A stretch of 64,000 bases of DNA from Clonostachys chloroleuca (Eukaryota; Ascomycota; Sordariomycetes; Hypocreales; Bionectriaceae), in contig JBANAY010000004.1 in NCBI GenBank assembly GCA_037952775.1, positions 5,270,001-5,334,000 of the forward strand, written 5' to 3'. This document shows, in pieces, positions 10,380-21,412 of this stretch. A model generated the notes under the pieces. The model did not search any database. It saw nothing but the letters and a program-made list of their open reading frames with translations, and was not told where the DNA came from. Both the position numbers and the translations under genes were made by a program. The first letter of the stretch is position 1. Each line of letters starts with the position of its first letter.

Positions 10380-11450
10380 CTACTTTTCCAACGGCTCCAT
10401 GGCTGGATCCCACGCAATGGGCTTGTACTCGTCCGTCTTGATGTCCTCCACCTCAGCGTCCGTCAACTCAAAATCAAACAGCCCCGTGTTCTCCACGATG
10501 CGCGAGGGCGTCACACTCTTCACGAGCGGCACATACCCACGCTGGATACTCCACCTCAGCAGGATCTGCGCCTCCGTCTTCCCATACTTCCTGCTCATGG
10601 CCACGACCCTGGCGTCCCCCCAGCGCTCCCCGCGCACAAGGGGGCAGTAAGCCTGGACGGCGATGCTGCGCTCCCGGCACCACTGCACAATGTCCGGTCG
10701 CGTGAGCCATGGGTGCAGCTCCCACTGGCCTACCGAGATGACGCCTCCTCTTCCTGGGCCGCCCCGCTCGGCCTCCAGCTCCTTGATGTGACCTTCCAGC
10801 TCCGCGAGGTGGTGCACGCCGTAGTTCGACACGCCGATGGACCGTACTTTTCCCGCCTCTACGGCCTCGACGAGGGCCTTCCACGCGCCCTTGCGGGCTT
10901 CGGGGCCGCCGTATGGCCAGTGGATGAGGATGAGGTCGATGTATGCGAGGTTTGTCTCCTTCAGGGCGTCGTCCACGAGCGCGCACACGGTATCGTAGCC
11001 GAGGGGCTTCTTCTTGACGGGGACTTTGGTGGTGAAGAAGATGTCTTCTCTGGGTAGCCCGGATGCTGGGATTGATGCGGCTGACGGTCCTTGGTTGCGG
11101 TAGGCCGTGGCGGAATCGATCTAATCCCATAGGATGGATCGTCAATGTAAGCCGTGATGTTTGCAATCTTTGTATTTCCAGAATGGAGGGGACATACATG
11201 ACGATAGCCGGCGTTGAGGGCCAGCGTACAAATCTCCGTGGCATTTTCTCGAGGGCTGATATAGTGAGCCCAATTCCATTGGATATCTCGGATGTAGAAA
11301 GTTGCACTTACGTCTGGTATACCTTGAAAGTGGTCAGCTATCTTGATGGTACAGAGGGCTGTTTGGCATACTCACGCCAAAACCCAAGATGGGCATATGA
11401 TAGCCCGAGTTGAGTTTGACCGTTGAGTCGATTCGAAGTCTGGATCCCAT
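10380..11450 (-). CDS. Aldo-keto reductase
   Basis: Four exons on the minus strand, 11376-11450, 11312-11322 (only 11 nt), 11198-11255 and 10380-11120, give 294 residues. All introns are GT..AG and the frame closes. The tetrad of the AKR superfamily is complete: Asp50 and Tyr55 in 'IDSATAYRN', Lys80 in 'DIFFTTK' and His115 in 'LILIHW'. The N-terminal 'MPILGFGVYQT' and the 'GVSNYGVHHLAEL' helix are typical. The C-terminal 'VPLVKSVTPSRIVENT' is the NADPH-binding segment. The enzyme reduces aldehydes or ketones with NADPH in the cytosol; the substrate is unknown. It most resembles GCY1/YPR1 or 2,5-diketogluconate-reductase-like AKRs of about 290 residues. The ATG at 11450 was chosen because the conserved barrel strand begins close after it; an in-frame ATG at 11528 would add 26 non-conserved residues. 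Confidence 0.92.
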
Positions 11451-11794
11451 CCTGCGTAGACTTAGATAGGATAAAGGCCGAAGCGAGCTGAATATTCCAA
11501 GGAGAATGATGGTGGTGATTGTATGCACCTCCCAGATCTTTATCAGTTTCTGTTGTCACGGTTCAAGCCATGTAGGGCTGTGAACTGTAAAGTTTTCGTG
11601 TAGGTAATGAATGAGGCTCCCGCAGGGATGAGGTATGCAATCGCGGGGTTGGTTGGTGGGGTTTTAGGAGCTCAAGCTTGTAGACCAACGTTTGACAACG
11701 ACTGTCGTAATACTGAGATGTCTATAATATGTTTTGCGTGTGAAATTTGGCTTGCTCAACTTTTATTGCTTTCATAAGTCGTGAAAATGTGTAG
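11451..11794. other. Spacer between dom34 and the aldo-keto reductase
   Basis: About 340 bp. It serves as the 3' flank of dom34 and the upstream region of the aldo-keto reductase, both on the minus strand. No gene is seen. Confidence 0.5.
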
Positions 11795-13233
11795 CTAGAT
11801 AACACTGTCTAACATAGCCGGGTCATCCTCATGATGCCTGGGTATAACCTGTTGCTCTTCCTCTTCCTCGTCCTCCTCGTCCAGGTCGTGCATGGGGTAG
11901 TTGAGGATTGCTGCGATATCTCCCAGCATACCTAATCGCTGCCCGCTCTCGTGGTCACTGCTGAGGATGCGCGCCTCCCCCCGTCGGCCTTGACCTTATC
12001 TACAATCGCGACGTACTTTTTGCGCACGGCAAGATTCTGGCTTCGAAACAGGGAGTTGTTGATGAGGAGAGCCCCGCCTCCTGGCCCTACGGCGCCCTCG
12101 TCGACTGCCTTCTCAACGGCCTTGGCACCGTACCACGCCCGGCCATCGTCGAGCTTCAGCATGTCAAAGAAGCTGTCCATCAAAAGAGCCTCCTTGGCGA
12201 ACCGTACATCCTTCATCTTGGCCAGAACCTCGGGGCTCTTCAGCACTTCATTCAGACTGTGAACATGGCCGGTATTGGCATGCACGACCGTGGCGAGCTT
12301 AGCGACGTTGGCGAGCACCTTGTCGTTGCTGTCACGACCCTTGGCGGCGATGAAATTCTTAAAGTCGTTGGCGACGAAGCCAGGGCTCGCGAGGAGGAGG
12401 GGGCGGGATTGCGAGAAGTCGACGGCGCGCTGCAGAGAGGCAAGGACCTTTTCGAAGAACCGTCGCATGCCGGCTTCCTGGTCAGAGGAAGTGTCACGCT
12501 TCTTGGGGATGACACTCTCTACCCTGGTCTTAAGAACGGTACGGAACTGGGTTACGAGGCAGATGTTGGCGATGCCTTCTTGCATGACGACGGCAGCAAG
12601 GGCGCCATCCTTGTCGTCGGAGAGGGCCTCGCGGAGCGTCTCGGTCGCGACTGAGTCCCATCCTTCGGGCTCGGGCTTGATGATGGTGAATGCTCGGTGA
12701 GGCTCGACTTCGATAGAGTGCTGCGAGCCTAGTGGCGCATGCTCGTTCTCTGTGACGACGGCACCCGTGACACGGAGGATCGAGGTGATGGGGTCGAAAG
12801 ACGTGCCGCGAACCTTGATGGCGAGGTCGAGATGGACACGCTCGGCTGATGTTTGATCGGTCGCATCGTTCTTGCGCACGACCTTGCGGCTGGTGTGGCC
12901 GTGGATGATGTCGCCAGTGCTGATGAGGTTATAGGCATGCCACTAGGGATCAGGAGATGATGGTCAGTGATAGCTGCTCCTTGCGACTTGCTGGCAGACG
13001 CAGGCGCGCGCCATGGCGTATACCAGCTGTTGAGATTCGAGTTGGCGGGGGAGGGGCAATTCTCAAGATGGTTGGCTCATGGTGGGGTCAAGGTTCGATA
13101 GATTTGTCTGGGATAAAGCCAAAGCAGAAAAAGGAAAGGCATTCAGACGTACCATGTCCTCCGGGTCCTCCGGGAGGAGGGAGACAGGCTGGCCCTCGAT
13201 CTCAGCCGGCAGCTTACGCTTGGCTAATTTCAT
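11795..13233 (-). CDS. dom34: Dom34/Pelota ribosome-rescue factor, with an apparent 1-nt frameshift
   Basis: Exon 1 is 13153-13233 ('MKLAKRKLPAEIEGQPVSLL' start) and exon 2 runs from 12942. Dom34 binds stalled ribosomes in the A site with Hbs1 and starts no-go/non-stop decay. The N-terminal Sm-like domain ('WHAYNLISTGDIIHGHTSRK'), the central eRF1-like domain ('CLVTQFRTVLKTRVESVIPK') and part of the C-terminal domain ('GRAWYGAKAVEKAVDEGAVG') are intact. At about residue 347 the frame breaks in a C6 run on the plus strand (11977-11982). As written the frame stops at 11932 after 363 residues. In the next frame family-typical sequence resumes at once ('ARILSSDHESGQRLGMLGDI', then an acidic tail) and stops at 11795-11797, giving about 409 residues, the normal length. 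One missing G in the coding strand explains this. An assembly error is the simplest reading; a real null allele is possible. Confidence 0.9.
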
Positions 13234-15992
13234 GATGCGCGGTTGACAGGAGGTGATAATGCTGTGTCATGGTTGGATGCTGGTCGACTCCGCCGTCGCA
13301 GGGAGAAGACGTATGGCATGGATGGAGCTTTGGGAGTGAAAGCATCACCCGATTACAATTGGGTGGCACCGCCCCGCTAAATGCAGACGGACAAAGCCAA
13401 GGAACGCCCAGTTAAAGTAATCATGGTGCCTGGCCCGGTTGGGAGGGAACTTTCTCAAAATAGACGCAGGGCGGATCAGGGAAGTTTCGGTCAATGGGGC
13501 GAGGTCTGGGAAGTTGGTGTACGCCTTTCAGTAACAGACAATCTTTGTTTTGGCGCTGCAGATGAGGATTACAGGTACAAAGGCAAGGTACATCACATCT
13601 CGCTGTGGATAGGGTGTCGCATGACTCAGTTCCCTTGAGCTTCCTAGCTTCACTCGATTTTTTTCACAAATTCTAGAAGCAATGCCAAAGATCAGACGAT
13701 GAAAAAATTGCCTGCATTATGCTGACTCGGCAAACCTGGGCTCGGTGTTTCCAGCGGGTTCCATCGCGATGAGCAAGCACAAGGCAGGATAATTAAGGTG
13801 TGCCTCGGGAGCCGAGAACCCTAAAAGGGTTTTGCGCTGATCGGACCCCGAACGCCTGTTGCAAGGACGGAGTCTCAAGGAGATCGGGATGATTCCTCGG
13901 CTGGCAGATGGGCCACTGGAAGAGCCGGATTTGAGAACAGGGGCCGCACATGCCTGTCAATCTGACTCCATGGCATGCACAGTGCCAGATGGGATGAGCA
14001 TCGCAGGGTGCAGACCGTTGGATCAGGTCCTACCTAAATCAGGAACAAGACAATCGCATGCGGCAGTTTATTTTGAATCTTAAATCGAGGGGCGCAAGTG
14101 CCAGCGCCCAGGGTCGCTGTAGGCTTCTGTATTTCCAAAAGGTGCACGCGCCGGTGGAGGATCTCCAGTGGACGACGTCATCATGATGGGCTCGACGCAG
14201 CGGGAATCCTTCACTGAACCTGCAGCACAGCGGCAGGGGCAGGAGCTAACAGCCCGCCGAGGCAGCGAGCAGGAGGCTCTTGGCGGGAAGCCTAGCGACT
14301 GGCCGCGTACCCCGAGGCGCAAGACGAGACGTCGTGTTACAGCGGAACATGCGACACACGCCTCAGGGCCATGGTCCGTCCCATCTTGGCGATGCGATGC
14401 CGTGGTGCGGGAATGCACATGAAATGTCACTCCTGCGTCCAAATATGCCTCAAATGGCCCGCTGGCCCAACACATGCCCGAGAGCAGGTATAGCAATCAG
14501 AAGAGGATGAAGCGGCACGATGATCGCGCTCGGAATTTTGAACATCTCCGTACCTAAGGGGGTGGAGTTGTGCCAGTGTGCCCGAAGTCCGCTGGCGGGC
14601 CACTGGAGCGGGACTCTTTACGCCCGAGAACACATGCAGCTTAGAGCCTGCTTGCCGCGAGAATATGGCTACACTGGGACGAGAGAAAAAAAAACAGGAC
14701 TGATGGGATGCCGCAAATGGCTAAGATGGAGGAGGGGACAAGAATTGGCGAACACTGGAGTGGGCTGCTCCCAATTGACTCCAAATTAGTGTTTCCATTC
14801 CATCATCGACTCTCGTTTTCGTATACATCATACTTACTCACCAGCTCACACACATGCGCACACACACACCAGAGAACCAAGCTGACGGCCCATGACCAAC
14901 GAGGCACTTTGGCTCCAAAGGTACTTCGTCGACGGTGGCACCCGCCACTTGTGTAGCTCGTACCTCCTCCAGCTTCCTCCCGTCGTAGTCTGGGTCCTGT
15001 AGTCTTGGCTTGGATACCGGCCATCTTATTTACGTCGCCGCTCGAAAGACTAACCAAAGCTGACCGGAGCGTGTGTCAACTAGCTTTCTGTTCTGTTCTT
15101 GTATCTCGTCCAACCTCTCTTTTCCCCGTCCCCCAGCAGTATTACCTACCTTCCATTAATTACAGCAACCCCTGCCCACAGCCACCAGCTTTGACTGCTA
15201 TTGCCTGCCTAACCACAACGCTCTGTTAGCCTTTGGCGAGGAAGCCAGGGTCGGCCATTTGCTTGGGAAGTAGATATATGCATTAGTCCGTCGCGCGAGC
15301 CAATTCTCCTGCCGAGCCTGCCGTCTCACATGATATAGAAATACAACAGAAGGGACGGAGCACTCGCAGTCGACAAAACTCCGTTTCCGCTGCCTTTCCG
15401 CCTCTACTTCTGCCTCTGACACAATTCTCCAACGCAGCGAACAACCAGCGCAGGCAATCGAAACAGGCGCCAGCTTGCAGGATCGTTTCAGAAGACGTTG
15501 GGTGCCGCCACCTCCCAGCGCCCTGTCAGCTCGCTGTGCGCTGCAATAGGCCTGGCCTGCCCATCTGGGAACAGAACCAAACACCTGCGACACAGACTTA
15601 CGAAGAACTCTTGGCCATATCATCTCATACATACTAGCAATTTATCCACGGGCCGGGCGGACATAATCTCACTCGCTCGCATCCAGCCTATCCTGATACG
15701 TGCGCTCGTCGCATAGCAACCTGACCTCGACCGTCTGCAGCAGGCCAATCGCCGGGCGGCTCGGTATTCGCACTCGCTCGCTCGGAACCCTCGTGAACCT
15801 CGTTTTCGATTTCCACCGACCCACCCGTCACGAGCTAGCGGCGCCCCGTGCAGCAGATAGTTCCCTATCCCGACCTCACCGTTCGCTTCCCCTTCACCCC
15901 CTTCGAGGAGTGAGAGCCTGGACGGCGACGGCTTCGTCGAATTCTCCCCCAAATTTCTCTTCTTTCTCGCTGCGCTGGCGCAGCAATGCCAA
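13234..15992. other. Long divergent promoter region, dom34 and the WDR44-like gene
   Basis: About 2.75 kb between two divergent genes. Several frames of 70-145 codons are open (e.g. 14080-14496 and 15198-15632, minus strand), but none has a recognisable domain and they overlap frames on the other strand. From about 14800 to 15990 the plus strand is pyrimidine-rich, with short CA repeats near 14850-14870 and a CCAAT-like motif near 15300. This fits a long promoter or 5' leader for the WD40 gene. No RNA gene is recognised. Confidence 0.5.
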
Positions 15993-16036
15993 ATGTCCCC
16001 CCACATGACCTCTCAAGGTCCCCAGACTACCGATAG
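15986..16036 (+). promoter_or_regulatory. Upstream ORF overlapping the WDR44-like start codon
   Basis: An ATG at 15986 opens a 16-codon frame that stops at 16034-16036, overlapping the presumed start ATG at 15993 in a different frame. Scanning ribosomes would meet this ATG first, so if the leader includes it, translation of the main protein would be reduced or would rely on leaky scanning. Confidence 0.5.
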
Positions 16037-19000
16037 CCCCCAGCGTCCTCAATTGGGCTCTCCATTGGACACGGCGTCGTCAGCTTTAAGTCGAGCCCCA
16101 TCGAGCTCAGTACACCCGGACGATGGACCCGAAGGTATGTCGCGTCCTGCCTGCCTTGCTTGCCCAGGCCTCATGAAGCCTTCTCTATACGCCAATCTTC
16201 CAATGCCCCCTCCCCACTGCTACCATTACCGCTACCCTTGACCTCGAGACGGACATATAGCCATTGGCCGCGCCGTGAATCTCGCACTGACACACCATAG
16301 CAGCCTCCAGCCCTCAGACCCCCACCGCCGGTCGACGATCCGCAAGTCGAATCTCTCGGGGGAGTACGCAGAATGCCAAAGACCGAGAATCTAAGAGCCT
16401 ACCCCGAGCACCTTCGTCCAACGGATCGTCCGGCCCTGTAGGCCTAGATCCATTGAGCAGCGTAAGGACCGCCCTAGAACCAGCATTGGATCAAACAATC
16501 GCCTTGTACTAACACTCATATAGCACATCTACATGCGGACCAACAGTCACGACCAGCCGCCGCCCACCTCGATCGCTCAGCGCCTACGCGTCCCTGGCCG
16601 CCCCGACAGCCCAACGGTCGAGTCAAACCAGGCCCAGACCGGCGAGTCTTCAAATACCGTCGATGCTACTAGGGATTGGAGGTGAGTGTTGCGTTGTTGC
16701 TCCAGGGGTACTGGCCTTTCAATTGGTTTCTGTGAAGGTGGCAGTGGGAGGTACTTGCTGTTTGTCGGTGGTACTGACTTGGAGTAGGAAAGGGACATCA
16801 TTCCTCAGCCGTCTGAGCATGCGAACCCCATGGGCCAAAGATCAAGATGGTTTCGAGTCCGATTCGGAGCATGGGGGTAGTCGCGACGAGGGCGCCAATG
16901 CTCGAGCCTTCACCGCCGTCAGAGGCGCTGGAGGCGGCTACATCCCTTTGCACAAAGCCCCTCCTCGATACATCCGCGTCAGCCGCAATAACAAGAAAGA
17001 CCGCGAGTTCAACCACATGTTCCTGGCGCAGGAGCTGCGCATCGCCGATCCGAACGCTGAGGAGGAATCGGGGACTGGGCGCACACCTATGACAGCCATG
17101 GGGAACAAGCTCATGAAGGGCGGCGCAGCCATTTGGGCCGCAGAATTCAGCATGGACGGCAAGTACCTTGCTGTTGCTGGGAAGGACAAGGTAGTGAGGG
17201 TGTACGCAGTCATCTCCACACCCGAGGAGCGCTTTGCGCATGAGGAAGACGAGACGCAGGAGGGCGGTCGTGAGGAGCGATTGAGCGCTCCTGTGTTCCG
17301 GAAGAAGCCAGTGAGGGAGTACTCTGGCCACACTGAACAGGTTCTGGCTCTGAGTTGGAGCAAGAATGGCTTCTTATTGTCTTCGTCCATGGACAAGACT
17401 GTCAAGCTGTGGCATACTAAGCGTGCCGACTGTCTCTGTACTTTTCAGCACAACGACCTGGTTACCTCAATTTCGTTCCATCCTACCGACGACCGATTCT
17501 TCCTGGCTGGATCCCTCGATTCGCAACTGCGGTTATGGAACATTCCTGACAAAGCTGTTCAGTTTTCTACGACGACGACAGAGTTCCAGACTGCTGTGGG
17601 CTTCAGCCCTGATGGCACGACAGCCATCTGCGGTCTTTTAAATGGCATGTGCATGTTCTTCAACACAGAAGGACTCACCCCCATAAACCAGATCCATGTG
17701 CGCTCGTCAAGGGGCAAGAATGCCAAGGGCAGCAAAATTACGGGCATTCGAACGGCCGAGGTTCTAGAAGGGCCCGAGAAGGGCGACGTTAAGGTTCTCA
17801 TTAGCTCCAATGACTCTCGTGTTCGTATCTACAGCCTAAAGACCAGGATGCTCGAGTCCAAGTTCAGGGGTCACGTCTGCCAGGCTAGCCAGATTAGCGC
17901 ACGTTTCGGCGACGATGCAAGATATGTCATCTGTGGAAGTGAGGATAAGAAGGCCTACATCTGGGGCCCGACCACTTCGGACATTGAGACTAGGAGCAAG
18001 CAGCCGTACGAAAGCTTCGATGCTCACCCGGAAGTCGTGACCGTTGCGCTCTTTGCCCCGACCAAGAGCAAGCAATTGCTTAGCGCTTCGGGGGACCCTG
18101 TCTTTGATCTCTGCAACCCACCCCCGGTTACTCTCATGAGTCTAGACGAGAGTCAGGTCGCATTATCGGAAAGTGATATGAGTGACAACCACCCCCATCA
18201 TCGTTCTGTGTCGATGGCGAAGAAGCCCGAGGAGTCTCCTGCCTACATCGAGCGATCGAAACATCCAGGTGGCAATATTGTCATCACGGCTGATAGAACA
18301 GGGACGATCAAAGTGTTTAGACAGGACTGTGCCTACGTCAAACGGCAGAATGCCTGGGAGACTGGCTCAAAGATCTCGTCCAAGGTGGCGACCAACATGG
18401 GCCGCAGTGCTAGCATCAGAACGGGGACGAGCAGCAGGGCTCAGTCGAGGCGTGGCTCTCTTAGTTTGGGATCCAACGCCCATCCCCAGCCCGCATCGGA
18501 CAGGATCATCAGCTGGCGCCAGAACATCGATGGTGATGGCAACAGAAGAGACAGCAGGAATGCCACTCCTTCCAGAAGCGAACGATCTCTCTCACCCCAT
18601 AAGGGCAAGCGGTCTTCGATCATCACGTCTGGTGGGAGCATAGACTCGCGACATAATCTTGGCTACAGCGCATCTGTCTGGGCAAACGAGCCGGCCAGCC
18701 CGACGGGCAGCGCAACTACGAGTCGCGCCTCAGTCAGGCTAGGGAAGAATGACCAAGGATCAGCCGGAATTCCCACCCCGAGCTTCAATTTCCTTAGTAT
18801 CGCTGACACGAAGGAGAATCCCTCCCGTGAAGGCGGTTTCTGGAACCGGCTCAGAGGCAACAACAGCAGTCCCGGCCCATCCTCACCTAATTCCCTCTCT
18901 CCAAACAATCAAAGGACCGGTCGCCGCGATAACTTTGCCCGCCGGAGCTTGGGTTTCAATAACGATATCCGGAAACAGCTTGCTGCCGGTGAGCTTAAGG

Positions 19001-19182
19001 AGAGCCGAAGAGTTTCATCTGGTGCCAGGTTAGCATCATTGGCCAGCCTAGCTGGCTCTACGAATCAAAGTATCGATGAGATAGTGGAACTTGACCAAAC
19101 ACGGCCGAAATCAAGGCAGCGCGACTCGGGTGTCGGGCGGATTAGTGCAGAGTCGACAGACGAGGGCGGCAAGCCTAGCTAG
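15993..19182 (+). CDS. WD40-repeat protein of the WDR44 / yeast Dgr2 type
   Basis: Four exons, 15993-16134, 16301-16461, 16524-16681 and 16788-19182, give 951 residues with the frame closing across all introns. Residues 1-200 are Ser/Pro-rich and disordered. Then comes 'NHMFLAQELRI' and a WD40 propeller from about residue 265 ('GAAIWAAEFSMDGKYLAVAG', 'EYSGHTEQVLALSWSKNGFL', 'FQHNDLVTSISFHPTDDRFF', 'FRGHVCQASQISARFGDDAR') to about 655 ('NIVITADRTGTIKVF'). The remaining 300 residues are Ser/Arg-rich and probably phosphorylated. The long insert between the first and second repeats is characteristic of the WDR44 family, Rab11 effectors in animals; fungal members (Dgr2/YMR102C, Laf1) are poorly defined. 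A role in trafficking or signalling is inference. The first ATG of the exon gives this frame; an upstream ATG overlaps it. Confidence 0.88.
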
Positions 19183-19969
19183 AGCTCGACAGGAGCTTTC
19201 AAAATCTCAGGGCAGGGTCCTGACTACACACGTCGCGCAGGATAACGCGTCTCTCCTTTCTCAGGAAATATTCCCGCATTCTTACTTTTTCCTGTCACCT
19301 GTCTTTCCATGGAGCAATCGGGATCGGGGCGAAAACAAAAATACCGGGGTGGGATTGAAAGGTGTGGGTGTTGATTCATTTTTAACCATGTTTTAAGCGC
19401 AGTATTCTCCCCTCTGGCAGAAAAGTTACAGACAGCATAGAGCGTGCGTCCCTTTCCGTCGAACACGGCTCACCAGCGTATCACATTTCTTTCTTTGAAA
19501 TTAAAGCATCGTTTCGTTTGAATAGGAAGCTAGGCATTGACATTGGTATATTGAATCAAGACTATGCTATCCATACCTTCGTCTGATTACCTTCGATGTG
19601 AACAATGTGTGACGCGATGATAGTAACAACGGGATGAACAAGTAAGGATGGAATTGATTGAATTGATGCTTAATTGCACATTGAGAGTGCAGGATGCGAT
19701 ATGATCGCGACAAAAGGAATAAGTGGTTCTCTATATAGATAGCCCAATGCCGTCTTTCTCCTCCAGAGGGTCTGCCTTTCCCCAAAATACTTCATTACTT
19801 CGTAGCCCTCTACAAACGCGCTTTCCCCTCTTTGACTGGGTACATCAGCTTTCGTGTCTCATTCTCCCTTTTGCTTTCCGCGCGTCTTGTTGATGTTTCG
19901 GGGAAGGTAAGGGTGAATCCTTCTTTTTCTCATGGGTTTGGGGTATGTAGATGATTCTCGCGTCGGGAC
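19183..19969. other. Convergent 3' flanks
   Basis: About 790 bp between the WD40 gene and the thioredoxin gene, which converge. Only short overlapping open frames are present and no domain is recognised. Pyrimidine-rich sequence near 19800-19900 lies on the plus strand. Confidence 0.5.
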
Positions 19970-20419
19970 TTAGAAGTCCTCCTTGGTGGAGAACTCCTCA
20001 GGCTTCTTCTCCTCGACGACGGGGGCGGGAGCGGTAGCGGGCTCGGCGGGAGCAGTGGGCGCAGACTCACCACCTTCAGCCTTGGACTTGCCGGCGAGCT
20101 CCTCGACGAGCTTCTTGAGGGCGGGCGGGCTGGCTCCCGCGAGGCCCGGGCCCTTCTCGGCGTTCTCGAAGGAGAAGAAGGCGGGGATGGAGCGGATTCC
20201 CAGTTCGAAGGAGAGGTCGGGGACCTCGTCGGTGTCGAAGCGGGCGAAGGTGAAGGAGTCGCTCGCGTTGTCAGTGGCGAGCTTGTTGAAGATGGGGGAG
20301 ATGGCCTTGCAGGGGCCGCACCAGGTGGCGTGGGCCTGGATGGCGACGTAGGGGGTCTTGCTGATCAGTTCGTCGAACTGGGCCTTGGACTTGATGTCGA
20401 CGACGGGTGAGGATGCCAT
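19970..20419 (-). CDS. Thioredoxin with Ala/Pro/Glu-rich C-terminal extension
   Basis: A single exon of 149 residues from the ATG at 20419. The classical active site CGPC is at Cys34-Cys37 in 'HATWCGPCKAISP', followed by the 'FARFDTDEVPDLSFELGIRS' strand and the cis-proline loop 'IRSIPAFFSF'. It reduces protein disulphides in the cytosol using electrons from thioredoxin reductase. The thioredoxin fold ends near residue 110. The last ~40 residues form a low-complexity Ala/Pro/Glu tail ending 'EEFSTKEDF', which is longer than in ordinary ~105-residue thioredoxins. The frame is open to 20551, but the extra 44 N-terminal residues are His/Thr/Asn-rich leader sequence, so I prefer the internal ATG. 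Confidence 0.92.
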   Translation of the reverse strand: MASSPVVDIKSKAQFDELISKTPYVAIQAHATWCGPCKAISPIFNKLATDNASDSFTFARFDTDEVPDLSFELGIRSIPAFFSFENAEKGPGLAGASPPALKKLVEELAGKSKAEGGESAPTAPAEPATAPAPVVEEKKPEEFSTKEDF

Positions 20420-20581
20420 TGTGAGAGTGTGGTTGTGGTTGTGACTTGGGTTGTGTGTTTGGAGTTGTGTGTTGTGAGTTGTGATTGATGGCGGGACGGA
20501 AGTCTTCGTGGAAGGGCGACGGTGCTGATATAGTTTCTCAGGTGGAGGCAATTGGCAATCAGATCGGAGGGGTAAGTGCCG

Positions 20582-20588
20582 CCTTATA
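20582..20588 (-). promoter_or_regulatory. TATA-like box of the thioredoxin gene
   Basis: TATAAGG on the minus strand about 165 bp upstream of the chosen ATG. The position suits a core promoter with a ~130-nt leader. This is sequence match only. Confidence 0.35.
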
Positions 20589-21412
20589 CAGCCGAGGAGC
20601 GTGATGGTGTCATTGAGAAATTAATACGCCGCCGACCGGAACGCGTGTGTGCGCCAGGCGGGGCGGCAGGAGGGGCAGCCGCAATTCAACCATCCATTTG
20701 CGTCTCTCAAGATTTGGAATTAGAACCGTGGTGCTGACAAACCGCCCAGTGACGTGATGGCCAGGCCGTCGGAATAGCGGACCTGCCTTGTGCGACTACC
20801 TGCGCTGCAGAGCGTGACAAATACTTGAGAAGGATGATGTGCCGCAAGGATCACGGTCGCGTCCTTCACGCTTCTGGCTTTGAGCTGAACTCGGCGGTGC
20901 AACGTTATGTCATGTTCCGGCGATGAATTCGTGTACAGACGGCACGGGGGCGTATAGCGTGTATTGGGTAGGCTATCTGGATGTCTAGGGGTTTCTACAC
21001 GCATCTCGACACGACAGCCGCCAACCTGTACCTGGCTTGTCTGGCACTTACCTGCTGCTACAGCTTTGAGTAATATGGATTACCTGCCAAATCAAGGCAC
21101 GCAGCCGGATACAGCCAAATCAGATCGCCGGCAGTTCACAAGATAGAACCTGGCTAATCCTCGGCTGCTGTCCACAGTGGCCCCCAAACCGCTGGTCGCT
21201 TCTGCAGGGTTTCGGAGGGGTTGTTTGAAAATTTTGGCGGGGTTGACAAAAATTCGGTCTTGGCGGGCTCTTATCGTATCAGCCAACCAAAAAAATATTC
21301 CCAGTCCCATGTCGAATTAACAATTGGAAGTCGCCACACAGACAAATTGCGACGGCGAAGCGCGAACTAACTCACTGCAGCTGGCTGTTCTTCGAGTATC
21401 ATACCCTCCGCC
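20589..21412. other. Divergent promoter region, thioredoxin and rrb1
   Basis: About 820 bp between the two divergent genes. A 94-codon minus-strand frame (20720-21004) has no recognisable domain. No RNA gene or repeat is seen. Confidence 0.5.

Noticed and set aside
11977..11982. Programmed ribosomal frameshift in dom34
   Set aside because: The run is not in a classical slippery heptamer register, no pseudoknot is obvious, and the same one-base pattern recurs in two unrelated genes.
13234..15992. Several 70-145-codon frames in the dom34/WDR44 divergent region
   Set aside because: They overlap on opposite strands and show no domain or splice continuity.
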